DNA of 64,000 nt from Aquimarina sp. AU474 (lineage in GTDB: Bacteria > Bacteroidota > Bacteroidia > Flavobacteriales > Flavobacteriaceae): NCBI RefSeq assembly GCF_900312815.1, contig NZ_OMPE01000009.1, positions 1,364,001 to 1,428,000 on the forward strand. The letters run 5' to 3'. Positions 1 to 7,971 of this stretch are shown piece after piece; positions within the stretch are counted from its first letter, which is position 1; every line of letters starts with the position of its first letter. The notes beneath the pieces are model-generated. The model worked only from the letters and a program-made list of their open reading frames with translations, did no database searches and was not told the origin of the DNA. The translations under genes and the position numbers were made by a program.

Positions 1-2
1 AA

Positions 3-77
3 AGTAAGATTGTTGAGGAGTTGTTAAAGCCTGTAAATGTTAGGTATCTAACATATTTAGAGGGAGTGATTGCTTGA
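3..77 (+). CDS. Possible 3' end of a gene cut by the window edge
   Basis: The third frame is open from base 3 to a TGA at 75-77 and reads as a plausible protein tail (ending KPVNVRYLTYLEGVIA). Nothing in 24 residues identifies a family, and an open stretch of this length can occur by chance. It would be convergent with the lipoprotein gene at 202-1044. Confidence 0.25.
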   Translation, partial: SKIVEELLKPVNVRYLTYLEGVIA

Positions 78-141
78 ATTTGAGGTGTTCTGTTAGAGAT
101 TCTTATACGGTGAGTTTCTAGTATGAAGAACTATTATTGAG

Positions 142-178
142 AAAAAGAAAAGCACTCATTATTAAAAATGAGTGCTTT
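142..178 (-). terminator. Rho-independent terminator of the lipoprotein gene
   Basis: Perfect 11-bp stem AAAGCACTCAT (149-159) / ATGAGTGCTTT (168-178) with an 8-nt loop. On the minus strand it is followed by a T-rich tract (TTTCTTTTTC), and it lies 24 bp after the stop of the minus-strand gene. Confidence 0.8.
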
Positions 179-201
179 CCATCGTCAAGTTGAGTTGGTG
201 T

Positions 202-1044
202 TTAATAACCAAAATCAAAGAAACCTTCTGATACTTGAATACCGCTTCTTGTTTCAAATTCGAAACTTCCACGAATACATTGTGTATCTATATCGTGTTC
301 TGCTATTATTAATGTTCCTAAGGATGCAGAGGATTTGTCTTTATTTGCAGCATATGTTGCACTGTAATCACCCGAACCTGAAAGAGCATAAGTACCTGGT
401 GTTACTCCTGAAGGAAATACTACAGTGATTTCTCCTGATTCATTAGTGGCTTTAATAAGGATAGATGCATCGTTTACGCCAAAAAGATTAGCGTCATGAT
501 TATCAGTAATCATTTCGGCACCATCAATAAGTGCTGTTAAAGACGCGTTTAGGAGGCATGGATTAATTTCATCAACTTCTTCTTCCTCTTCGATTGAACC
601 GTTTACGATAGGTAATCTGTAGAACCAGCCATTGTTAAAGTCTAGAGTTTTACCATTACTATCGGTTAAATCTTTAAAAAAGAAATTACCAGAAATCTCA
701 TTATTAAATATTTCAGTAATTACAACTTCTCCTTGAGTTTCTCCATTTTTAGAAGTAAACTTCTTTTGGTTATTAAGGAAACTAACTTTACTTAAGGTCT
801 GTTGTTTGATCTTATAAGTTCCAACTTTGGTTGATGAAGTTGTAAAACTTATGGATTTTTCTCCCTCGCTTCCTGAAATGACTAACGTACCGTCGTCATA
901 AATAACTGCTTTTTTAATTGTAGATCTAAATGTCTCTCCATCGACTTTTGCCTGTAAGGCAGGGTCATTGATCTCGATATCAGTTGAGCAGGAAGTAATA
1001 GTAAGGCAGAAAACTGCTAAAATTATAGTAGTTATTCTAATCAT
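202..1044 (-). CDS. Predicted lipoprotein with two related beta-rich domains
   Basis: 280 aa from the chosen ATG at 1044. The N-terminus MIRITTIILAVFCLTITSC is a classic lipoprotein signal with the lipobox Cys at residue 19, so the product is probably anchored in a membrane facing the periplasm or cell surface. Two similar modules follow, about residues 25-130 and 170-280. Each starts with a hydrophilic 'G' strand (AKVDGETF, ALIDGAEM), has a GTY motif (VGTYKI, PGTYAL) and ends in a G(N/S)FxF strand plus GWFYRLP or GFFDFGY. An acidic linker (EEEEEVDE) joins them. The repeat looks like an internal domain duplication of the kind annotated as DUF6252 in Flavobacteriia; that family name is from memory. 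The open frame continues to 1158, but a good promoter at 1106-1136 lies inside that extension, so the longer start is rejected. An ATG at 1086 is possible. Function unknown. Confidence 0.75.
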   Translation of the reverse strand: MIRITTIILAVFCLTITSCSTDIEINDPALQAKVDGETFRSTIKKAVIYDDGTLVISGSEGEKSISFTTSSTKVGTYKIKQQTLSKVSFLNNQKKFTSKNGETQGEVVITEIFNNEISGNFFFKDLTDSNGKTLDFNNGWFYRLPIVNGSIEEEEEVDEINPCLLNASLTALIDGAEMITDNHDANLFGVNDASILIKATNESGEITVVFPSGVTPGTYALSGSGDYSATYAANKDKSSASLGTLIIAEHDIDTQCIRGSFEFETRSGIQVSEGFFDFGY

Positions 1045-1105
1045 AGGCTTGGGGCTTTTGCAATATTTGACTATGTTTTTAAGCATAGTTAAAATGTTTA
1101 CCTTA

Positions 1106-1136
1106 CAAACATATGAGGAAATTCCGAAGAAAACAA
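1106..1136 (-). promoter_or_regulatory. Bacteroidota-type promoter for the lipoprotein gene
   Basis: On the minus strand TTG (1136-1134), a 20-bp spacer and TATGTTTG (1113-1106) match the TTG-N19-21-TAnnTTTG consensus. It sits about 62 bp before the ATG at 1044 and rules out a translation start at 1158. Confidence 0.65.
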
Positions 1137-1336
1137 TTTTTTTATCGAAAAAAAGCACATAATATCGATGAAATACACAAAAACGATAATTTTTATAGTT
1201 TTAAACTTAATTTATGCGGATTTCGTCTTACAAAAATAACGACAAGAATTCCCTGGAATGGGATAAAAAAGGATAAAGCATTCGTTTAAAGAATGATAAA
1301 CTTTAAAATATGTGATTCTTTTCAATTAAAAATAAC

Positions 1337-1344
1337 TACATTTG
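1337..1344 (+). promoter_or_regulatory. -7 element (TACATTTG) of the rpsP operon
   Basis: Perfect TAnnTTTG 46 bp before the rpsP ATG. The -33 region (TGTG at 1311-1314) is only a weak TTG match. It should drive rpsP-rimM-trmN6. Confidence 0.7.
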
Positions 1345-1389
1345 CGCCCTCAATTATAAACCGGGTCGTGAACCCAAAAATTAATTTTT

Positions 1390-1911
1390 ATGCCTGTTAA
1401 AATCAGATTACAGAGACACGGTAAAAAAGGAAAACCTTTTTACTGGATCGTAGCAGCTGATGCTAGATCAAAAAGAGATGGTAGATTTCTTGAAAAATTA
1501 GGGACTTACAATCCAAACGTAAACCCAGCGGGTATCGACCTTAATGTTGATAATGCAGTAAAGTGGTTGCAGAATGGTGCACAACCAACTGATACAGCAA
1601 GAGCTATTTTATCTTATAAAGGAGTTATGCTTAAGAATCACCTTGCAGGTGGAGTAAGAAAAGGAGCTTTGACTGAAGAACAAGCTGAAGAAAAGTTTCA
1701 AGCTTGGGTATCAGAAAAAGAAGGATCTGTAGATGCTAAGAAAGATGCTCTTGCCAAAGCTGATGCAGCTGAGAAAGCAAAAGCTCTTGCAGCTGAGAAA
1801 GAAGTAAATGCGAAGCGTGAGGCTGAGGCTGCGCAAGCAAATGCAGAAGAAGTAGTAGAAGAAGCTCCAGAAGCTGAAACTGCTTCAGAAGCTAGCAACG
1901 AAGAAGAATAG
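1390..1911 (+). CDS. rpsP: 30S ribosomal protein S16
   Basis: 173 aa. Residues 1-85 are the S16 core ([40 protein letters not shown]), a small-subunit protein needed for 30S assembly. The core is followed by a charged tail (about residues 90-173) rich in Ala, Glu and Lys. Most bacterial S16 proteins are about 80-90 aa; the long low-complexity tail is typical of Bacteroidota. First gene of an operon with rimM 14 bp downstream. In many bacteria rpsP is followed by rimM-trmD-rplS; here trmN6 takes the place of trmD. Confidence 0.98.
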   Translation: MPVKIRLQRHGKKGKPFYWIVAADARSKRDGRFLEKLGTYNPNVNPAGIDLNVDNAVKWLQNGAQPTDTARAILSYKGVMLKNHLAGGVRKGALTEEQAEEKFQAWVSEKEGSVDAKKDALAKADAAEKAKALAAEKEVNAKREAEAAQANAEEVVEEAPEAETASEASNEEE

Positions 1912-1925
1912 TTGCATTATTGACG

Positions 1926-2450
1926 ATGAAGAAAGAAGAATGCTTCTATCTAGGTAAAATCGTAAGTAAATTTAGCTTTAAGGGCGAGGTATTGATTAAA
2001 TTGGATACCGATGAACCCGCAAGTTATGTGAAAATGGAATCGGTATTTGTTGATTATAACAATAACCTGGTTCCATTTTTTATTGAAAAAAGTAGTCTTC
2101 ATAAGAGTGATTTGCTTAGAGTAAAATTTGAGGATGTTGATACAGAGGAGGATGCAGATGATCTTATGAAAGCTAAAATATATCTTCCCCTTACGTTGCT
2201 TCCTAAACTTGATGGGGATCAGTTCTATTTTCATGAAGTAATAGGATTTACCATAATTGATGCTAATTATGGAGAAGTAGGTGTAATCAAATCAATAAAT
2301 GATTCTACTGCCCAAGCATTATTTGAAATAGATCGCAACGGAACCGAGATCCTTATTCCTATGAATGATGAGTTTATAGAAAAGATAGATAGAAACGCAA
2401 AAGCCGTACATGTTACTACACCAGAAGGTCTTATAGATCTTTATCTCTAA
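1926..2450 (+). CDS. rimM: Ribosome maturation factor RimM
   Basis: 174 aa from the ATG at 1926; a TTG six bases upstream is in frame but unneeded. RimM binds S19 and helps 16S rRNA processing and maturation of the 30S head. The N-terminal beta-barrel is recognisable (CFYLGKIVSKFSFKGEVLIKLDTDEP, residues 6-31), as is the C-terminal PRC-barrel half (FYFHEVIGFTIID.. GEVGVIKSI.. IPMNDEFIEKID), ending in the usual TPEGLIDLYL. It lies directly after rpsP, the conserved partner, and 5 bp before trmN6, so the three are almost certainly cotranscribed. Confidence 0.96.
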   Translation: MKKEECFYLGKIVSKFSFKGEVLIKLDTDEPASYVKMESVFVDYNNNLVPFFIEKSSLHKSDLLRVKFEDVDTEEDADDLMKAKIYLPLTLLPKLDGDQFYFHEVIGFTIIDANYGEVGVIKSINDSTAQALFEIDRNGTEILIPMNDEFIEKIDRNAKAVHVTTPEGLIDLYL

Positions 2451-2455
2451 AACAA

Positions 2456-3169
2456 ATGTCTAAATCATTTAATTTTAAGCAATTTACTGTGCAACAGGAT
2501 CGATGTGCTATGAAAATTGGTACTGATGGTGTGCTTTTGGGTGCCTGGGTTCCTATCAAAGAATCGGTAAATTCGATTTTAGATATTGGAACGGGTACAG
2601 GAGTTATTGCATTAATGACTGCTCAACGATCTCATGCCGAAATAATAGATGCTATTGAAATTGATGCAGAAGCATATGAACAGTCGGTTGAGAATTTTGA
2701 AGCCTCACCTTGGGGAGATAGATTATTTTGTTATCACGCTTCTTTTCAAGAGTTTGTTGCAGAAATTGATGATCGTTATGACTTGTTAATCAGTAATCCA
2801 CCTTTTTATGCAGAGGATTACAAGACTGCAAATATACAACGTGATTTAGCAAGATTTCAGGATGCACTTCCTTTAGAACATTTGATGATAGGTGCCACTA
2901 AATTATTGACAGATCATGGGCAATTCGCAATTATCTTACCTTATAAAGAGGAGAAAAAAATTATTGATATAGGAGAGCAGATAAAGTTATATCCTCAAAA
3001 AATAACAAGGGTAAGAGGCACTGCAAAATCTGATGTTAAGAGATCGATGCTATTATTTGGTTTTGAAGAAAGAGGTGCTGAAACAGACGAAATTATCATC
3101 GAAAAATCCAGACATCAGTATACTGATACATATTGTAATCTTACTAAAGATTTTTATCTAAAAATGTAA
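2456..3169 (+). CDS. trmN6: tRNA1(Val) (adenine-37-N6)-methyltransferase (YfiC family)
   Basis: 237 aa. SAM-dependent Rossmann methyltransferase that methylates N6 of an adenine. Motif I LDIGTGTGVIALMTAQR is at residues 42-58; an acidic motif II follows (DAIEID), and the N6-adenine signature SNPPFY is near residue 112. The early KIGTDGVLLGAWV block is characteristic of the YfiC/TrmN6 subgroup. Length fits the family. Third gene of the rpsP operon and followed by a terminator at 3191-3221. Substrate is assigned by family only. Confidence 0.88.
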   Translation: MSKSFNFKQFTVQQDRCAMKIGTDGVLLGAWVPIKESVNSILDIGTGTGVIALMTAQRSHAEIIDAIEIDAEAYEQSVENFEASPWGDRLFCYHASFQEFVAEIDDRYDLLISNPPFYAEDYKTANIQRDLARFQDALPLEHLMIGATKLLTDHGQFAIILPYKEEKKIIDIGEQIKLYPQKITRVRGTAKSDVKRSMLLFGFEERGAETDEIIIEKSRHQYTDTYCNLTKDFYLKM

Positions 3170-3190
3170 TTGGGGTACTATAAAATATAG

Positions 3191-3221
3191 AAAAGGAAAG
3201 CCATATGCTAGCCTTCCTTTT
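3191..3221. terminator. Bidirectional terminator between trmN6 and the small secreted protein
   Basis: Stem AAAAGGAA-A-GC (3191-3201) / GC-C-TTCCTTTT (3211-3221) with one mismatch. A tracts and T tracts on both sides suit both convergent genes. Confidence 0.65.
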
Positions 3222-3285
3222 CAAAATTCAATCACTCTACAAGCTTAATTCATAAAGTTTTATAAATCGAAGCTTTTCTTTTTGA

Positions 3286-3600
3286 TTAGCCTTTAGTTAT
3301 CCAATTTCCGTCTGCATCACAAAAAACTTCCATTTCTTTTTCTCCTTGTTTCAGAACTAATTTGAATTCAGATGCATCTTCTTTGGCTCCTGCACTTTCG
3401 ATTGTAGCTCCCGCATAATCTTTGGCAACAGCATCAAGAACTTTTTGAGGCAAATTCTCTACAGCTAGATCTATATATTTATCCTGAACCGGAGTAACAA
3501 CTTCGGTGTTATCGTTAGAAGCTACCTCTTGTGCAGTGATACCTTGAGTTCCAATTAATAATCCAAACGCTAATACTGGCAATACAAATAATTTCTTCAT
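3286..3600 (-). CDS. Small secreted PepSY-like protein
   Basis: 104 aa. An N-terminal signal peptide (MKKLFVLPVLAFGLLIGTQGITAQ, cleavage near residue 23) is followed by a short acidic segment and an alpha/beta domain of about 65 residues (LPQKVLDAVAKDYAGATIES..FKLVLKQGEKEMEVFCDADGNWI). The pattern 'helix AVxKDYxGATI, then two beta strands, then D(x)DGNWI' resembles the PepSY-like/BLIP-like periplasmic domain common in Bacteroidota. No catalytic motif. Monocistronic: convergent with trmN6 and divergent from the acyl-CoA dehydrogenase. Role unknown. Confidence 0.75.
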   Translation of the reverse strand: MKKLFVLPVLAFGLLIGTQGITAQEVASNDNTEVVTPVQDKYIDLAVENLPQKVLDAVAKDYAGATIESAGAKEDASEFKLVLKQGEKEMEVFCDADGNWITKG

Positions 3601-3902
3601 TTTTAATTTCTTTAAAGGTTTTAAAATTTATTACACTTATACCATTAGAATTATTATGCCAGAGGATCGAAACTATAATAATTTTAATATAAAACATTGA
3701 TTAATAATTGGTTATGTGCTTTTTGTTTTTGAATTGTATTATGTTAAAAAATTCTTATTTGTGTAGAAATTAAGGAGATACTGCGGAATTTATACACGAA
3801 TTAGAGATGAAATGAGATGGATGCGTATTCTTTATAAATCAAATTAATTTTAAATATGTTATTCTCGGTTTTAAAATGATTTTTTTAAAAATGTCAAAAA
3901 AA

Positions 3903-3933
3903 TTGCCAGCTCCTTTTTCATTAATTACATTTG
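3903..3933 (+). promoter_or_regulatory. Consensus promoter of the acyl-CoA dehydrogenase
   Basis: TTG (3903-3905), a 20-bp spacer and TACATTTG (3926-3933), a full match to the Bacteroidota housekeeping promoter, 47 bp before the ATG. The rest of the 379-bp divergent spacer (3601-3979) is AT-rich with nothing else recognised. Confidence 0.75.
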
Positions 3934-3979
3934 TTTAGCACTTTACTTAGATAAAATTGAAAATACTTTAAAAATAAAT

Positions 3980-5158
3980 ATGAAACCTGATCTTTTTGAA
4001 GCTCCCGATTATTATAACATAGATGAATTATTAACAGATGAGCATAAATTGGTACGAGATGCGGCCCGTAGTTGGGTAAAACGAGAAGTCTCTCCTATTA
4101 TAGAAGAGTATGCTCAACGTGCAGAATTTCCTAATCAAATCATCAAAGGTCTTGCAGAGATAGGGGCATTTGGTCCGTATATCCCCGAAGAATATGGTGG
4201 TGCCGGATTGGATCAGATTAGCTATGGGTTGATTATGCAGGAGATAGAAAGAGGAGACTCTGGTGTTCGATCGACTTCATCTGTACAATCTTCGCTTGTA
4301 ATGTACCCTATATGGAAATACGGTAGTGAGGAGCAACGTAAAAAATATCTTCCCAAGTTGGCTTCAGGAGAATTTATGGGATGTTTTGGTCTTACAGAGC
4401 CTGATCATGGATCGAATCCAGGAGGAATGACTACTAATTTTAAAGATAAAGGAGATCACTATTTGCTTAATGGAGCAAAGCTTTGGATCTCTAATGCACC
4501 ATTTGCTGATATTGCTGTAGTTTGGGCAAAAGATGAGAATGGAAGAATTCATGGATTAGTTGTAGAGCGAGGAATGGAAGGTTTTTCTACTCCAGAAACT
4601 CATAACAAATGGTCATTGCGGGCATCAGCTACTGGAGAATTGATTTTTGATAATGTAAAAGTACCTAAAGAAAATTTGTTACCTGGTAAAAGTGGATTGG
4701 GCGCACCTTTAGGATGTCTTGATTCTGCTCGTTTTGGAATCGCTTGGGGTGCTATAGGAGCGGCTATGGATTGTTATGATACCGCACTTAGATATGCCAA
4801 GGAGCGAATACAGTTCGATAAACCTATTGCTGCTACACAATTGCAGCAAAAGAAATTGGCAGAAATGATTACTGAAATTACTAAAGCTCAGTTATTGGCA
4901 TGGCGATTAGGAGTTTTGCGAAATGAAGGTAAAGCTACTTCGGCTCAAATTTCTATGGCAAAACGAAATAATGTTGATATGGCTATAAAAATTGCTAGAG
5001 AAGCTAGACAGGTTCTTGGAGGAATGGGAATTACCGGAGAGTACAGCATCATGAGGCATATGATGAATCTTGAAAGTGTTATTACTTATGAAGGAACTCA
5101 TGATATTCATTTGCTCATCACCGGGATGGATATAACTGGCTTAGCTGCTTTTAAATAA
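3980..5158 (+). CDS. Acyl-CoA dehydrogenase, glutaryl-CoA dehydrogenase type
   Basis: 392 aa, normal length. FAD flavoenzyme that oxidises an acyl-CoA at C2-C3; the GCDH subgroup also decarboxylates glutaryl-CoA to crotonyl-CoA in lysine/tryptophan breakdown. The ACAD signature blocks are CFGLTEPDHGSNPGGM (about 134-149), LWISNAPFADIAVVWAK, RERIQF-like KERIQFDKPI, and ARQVLGGMGITGEY. The catalytic base is Glu371 in TYEGTHDIH near the C-terminus, the GCDH/short-chain position. The IERGDSGVRSTSSVQSSLVM segment is strongly GCDH-like. Single-gene unit with its own promoter and terminator. Substrate assignment is by similarity recalled from the family. Confidence 0.88.
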   Translation: MKPDLFEAPDYYNIDELLTDEHKLVRDAARSWVKREVSPIIEEYAQRAEFPNQIIKGLAEIGAFGPYIPEEYGGAGLDQISYGLIMQEIERGDSGVRSTSSVQSSLVMYPIWKYGSEEQRKKYLPKLASGEFMGCFGLTEPDHGSNPGGMTTNFKDKGDHYLLNGAKLWISNAPFADIAVVWAKDENGRIHGLVVERGMEGFSTPETHNKWSLRASATGELIFDNVKVPKENLLPGKSGLGAPLGCLDSARFGIAWGAIGAAMDCYDTALRYAKERIQFDKPIAATQLQQKKLAEMITEITKAQLLAWRLGVLRNEGKATSAQISMAKRNNVDMAIKIAREARQVLGGMGITGEYSIMRHMMNLESVITYEGTHDIHLLITGMDITGLAAFK

Positions 5159-5168
5159 AAAACAAGTA

Positions 5169-5199
5169 AAATTCTCCTATACCAAGTATAGGAGAATTT
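5169..5199 (+). terminator. Terminator after the acyl-CoA dehydrogenase
   Basis: Perfect 14-bp stem AAATTCTCCTATAC (5169-5182) / GTATAGGAGAATTT (5186-5199) with a 3-nt loop, 10 bp after the stop codon. The downstream T tract is weak. Confidence 0.6.
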
Positions 5200-5257
5200 A
5201 GGGAATTGCAAAAAATCAGCTAATTGCCGAAAAAATTATGGGGCAACTGTACTGCCT

Positions 5258-5443
5258 TTAAATCCAATGTCTCGTCCTACCCAGTTTGGATTTAGAGTTT
5301 ATTGATTCCCGTAGAAAAACAAACTGTTTTTGACAATTAAAGTCATTTCTTAAACCCCAGTTATTATCTACACTGCAATGATAAGGGTGTTGAGTTTCAT
5401 TTTTTGAAACTGAGATTTTATTTTTGAAATAAACTTTAGAGCA
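5258..5443 (-). other. Non-coding spacer with an ATG-less 61-codon open frame
   Basis: The 316-bp gap 5159-5474 holds the terminator at 5169-5199 and then a patch that is less AT-rich than other gaps here (GGGGCAACTGTACTGCC, CGTCCTACCCAG). On the minus strand one frame is free of stops from 5443 to a TAA at 5260-5258 and ends in KSKLGRTRHWI, but it has no ATG and no promoter. It may be a decayed gene fragment or chance. Confidence 0.3.
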
Positions 5444-5474
5444 TTAAAGTAAACCTTGAAAAAAATGTAAATGA

Positions 5475-6155
5475 ATGAAGATATTTGGACATCGAGGAGC
5501 AGCAGGATTAAAAGCGGAAAACACGATTGAATCTATATCAGAGGCTCTAAAGTTTGGAGTTAATGGGATAGAAGTTGATGTACATTGTTGTAAATCGGGC
5601 GAATTGATTGTGATTCATGATCAAACTCTAGATAGAACTACTAATATTGAGGGTGCAGTCTTGGATTATACATTGGTAGAATTGCAAAAGTTTACTACAA
5701 AAGAAGGTTTTTTAATCCCTACTCTTGATCAGGTTTTAAAACATATAGATGCAAAGTGTGAATTGAATGTAGAGTTAAAAGGAGAACGAACAGCTTTGGC
5801 TACAGTTAGATTACTTGAGAAATACATTAAAGATACAAACTGGCAGTATCAAGATTTTATAATTTCAAGTTTTGATCATCAACAGTTATATGATGTTAAG
5901 AAGATGAATCCAAAATTTAAAATTGGTGTTTTAACTGAAGAGAATATAGATGTGATTTTACCTATTGCCAAAGATTTAGATGCATTCTCTGTGCATCCAC
6001 CTATATCTTCATTAACTAAAAAAGAGGTTGATGTAGCTGTAAAACAAGGTTTTAAGGTTTTTGTATGGACAGTAAATGATATTTTTTTAATTCAACAATC
6101 AAAATCATGGAAAGTTGATGGTATCATCACTGATTTTCCGAATTTTGCAGAATGA
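5475..6155 (+). CDS. Glycerophosphodiester phosphodiesterase
   Basis: 226 aa, GDPD TIM-barrel that hydrolyses glycerophosphodiesters to glycerol-3-phosphate and an alcohol. Catalytic and metal residues are visible: FGHRG (His6, Arg7), AENT (Glu15), EVDVH, and VIHDQTLDRTT. The C-terminal VWTVNDIFLIQQSKSWKVDGIITDFP is standard. No signal peptide, so a cytoplasmic UgpQ-like form. The stop codon overlaps the next start (ATGA), so it is coupled to the flavoprotein gene. Confidence 0.92.
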   Translation: MKIFGHRGAAGLKAENTIESISEALKFGVNGIEVDVHCCKSGELIVIHDQTLDRTTNIEGAVLDYTLVELQKFTTKEGFLIPTLDQVLKHIDAKCELNVELKGERTALATVRLLEKYIKDTNWQYQDFIISSFDHQQLYDVKKMNPKFKIGVLTEENIDVILPIAKDLDAFSVHPPISSLTKKEVDVAVKQGFKVFVWTVNDIFLIQQSKSWKVDGIITDFPNFAE

Positions 6156-7360
6156 ACTATGATTTAATTATTGTTGGAGGCGGTGCGGCTGGTTTCTTTA
6201 CAGCGATTAATGTTGCAGAGAATAATCCAAAACTCAAAATAGCTATTCTTGAAAGAGGTAAAGATGTGTTGTCTAAAGTTCGAGTTTCTGGGGGTGGAAG
6301 ATGCAATGTTACCCATGCAGAGTTTATCCCAAATGAACTTAGTAAAAACTATCCCAGGGGAGAAAAAGAGTTAAAAGGACCTTTTAACACTTTTATGACT
6401 GGTGATACAATGGCTTGGTTTGATGAGCGAGGAGTATCTTTAAAGATAGAAAATGATGGAAGAATTTTTCCTGTTTCGGATTCTTCTCAAACTATAATTG
6501 ATTGCTTTTTATCCGAAGCAAGAAAATTTGGTGTTGAAATTTTAACGAACCACTCGGTAAAAAACTTTTGTTTCGAAAATGAAAATTGGAGCGTAAAAAG
6601 TAATCATGGTGATTTTATTACTGAAAAATTAATGATAGCTACAGGTAGTAACCCTAAAATATGGAAGTTGCTGCAAGAATTAAATCATGAAACGATAGAT
6701 CCAGTTCCTTCATTATTCACTTTTAATATTAAAGATTCAAGAATTAAAGATTTGCCAGGTGTCGTTACGGAAGCTAGGGTAAAGGTGAAAAATTCTAAAC
6801 TATCAAGCCAAGGCCCTTTGCTTATAACGCATTGGGGAATGAGCGGTCCTGCAGTATTAAAGCTTTCTGCTTGGGGAGCAATAGAATTAAACTCAAATCA
6901 ATATACTTTCGAAATTATTGTGAATTGGCTTAATAATTTGACTTTACATGAAGTTATAGAAGAATTCAAGTTTTTTAAAGCAAATAACCCTAGACAACAG
7001 GTGTTTAAAAACACGCAATTCGGAATTCCAAAAAGACTTTGGCAGAGCCTTGTATTGACTTCTGAAATAGATAGGAGTACCAGATGGGCAGATATAAGTA
7101 AAGTTCAGCTCCATAAGTTAGCAGAAGAGCTGACCAACGGGAAGTTTAAGGTACAGGGTAAAAGTACATTTAAAGAAGAGTTTGTTACCGCCGGAGGAAT
7201 AGATTTAAAAGAAATTAACTTTAAGACATTCGAGAGTAAGAAGCACAAGAATTTGTATTTTGCAGGAGAGGTGTTAAATATTGATGCTATCACAGGAGGG
7301 TTTAATTTTCAGAATGCTTGGACTGGAGCTTTTATTGCTGCGCAAGCCATAACTTCATAA
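6152..7360 (+). CDS. HI0933-like FAD-binding flavoprotein
   Basis: 402 aa. N-terminal dinucleotide-binding fold (IIVGGGAAGFFTAI, residues 6-19), then the family signature KVRVSGGGRCNVTH (residues 42-55), which marks the HI0933/YhiN class annotated as aminoacetone-oxidase-type flavoproteins. The C-terminal FAD segment LYFAGEVLNIDAITGGFNFQNAW is conserved. Cytoplasmic; substrate not established for this family. Overlaps the phosphodiesterase by 4 bp and is followed after 1 bp by the DUF1697 gene, indicating one operon. Confidence 0.88.
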   Translation: MNYDLIIVGGGAAGFFTAINVAENNPKLKIAILERGKDVLSKVRVSGGGRCNVTHAEFIPNELSKNYPRGEKELKGPFNTFMTGDTMAWFDERGVSLKIENDGRIFPVSDSSQTIIDCFLSEARKFGVEILTNHSVKNFCFENENWSVKSNHGDFITEKLMIATGSNPKIWKLLQELNHETIDPVPSLFTFNIKDSRIKDLPGVVTEARVKVKNSKLSSQGPLLITHWGMSGPAVLKLSAWGAIELNSNQYTFEIIVNWLNNLTLHEVIEEFKFFKANNPRQQVFKNTQFGIPKRLWQSLVLTSEIDRSTRWADISKVQLHKLAEELTNGKFKVQGKSTFKEEFVTAGGIDLKEINFKTFESKKHKNLYFAGEVLNIDAITGGFNFQNAWTGAFIAAQAITS

Positions 7361-7361
7361 T

Positions 7362-7916
7362 ATGCAAACATATATTGCTTTACTTAGAGGAATTAACGTT
7401 GGCGGTCATAATAAAATAAAAATGGCTGATTTAAAAGTAATGTTCGAAAAGTTGAACCTTACACAAGTAACCACTTATATACAAAGTGGTAATATTATTT
7501 TTCAAGGAAATCAAAAAAATACTGAAGAGCTATCTGAGTTAATCAAAAATGGGATTAAAAAGCGGTTTGATTTTAATGTGCCAGTTTTGGTGCTTACTCG
7601 AGAAGTTTTGAAATTGATATATGATAACAATCCTTTTTTAGAACAACTGTCTAAGGAAGAATTAGAGGATAAAAAAATGTTCTTCACATTACTATCGTCT
7701 GAGCCTGATTCTTTAGGGGTAGAAGAGTTAAATGCGAATACATATGGAGAAGAGCAGTTTTTGATTACCGATAAGGCAGTTTATCTTTATGCGGCAAATG
7801 GATGTAGAAACAGTAAGTTAAGCAACAATTTTTTTGAAAAAAAACTAAAAAGTACGGCAACTACAAGAAACCTTAAAACAATAATTAAATTATTGGAATT
7901 AAGTAAACTAACCTAG
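7362..7916 (+). CDS. DUF1697 family protein
   Basis: 184 aa. The opening YIALLRGINVGGHNKIKMADLK and the TTYIQSGNIIF block (residues 38-48) are the DUF1697 hallmarks, and length is typical (about 175-185). The TTRNLKTIIKLLEL ending is also conserved. No biochemical role is established for the family. Last gene of the 5475-7916 operon; no clear hairpin follows. Confidence 0.85.
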   Translation: MQTYIALLRGINVGGHNKIKMADLKVMFEKLNLTQVTTYIQSGNIIFQGNQKNTEELSELIKNGIKKRFDFNVPVLVLTREVLKLIYDNNPFLEQLSKEELEDKKMFFTLLSSEPDSLGVEELNANTYGEEQFLITDKAVYLYAANGCRNSKLSNNFFEKKLKSTATTRNLKTIIKLLELSKLT

Positions 7917-7971
7917 CTATTCTTCATAAAATTTCGTATATTAATAAGGTTTAACCAATACCTCGTTAACT

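Noticed and set aside
1045-1158. N-terminal extension of the minus-strand lipoprotein gene to an ATG at 1158
   Set aside because: A consensus promoter (1106-1136) lies inside it, and the ATG at 1044 gives a canonical lipoprotein signal.
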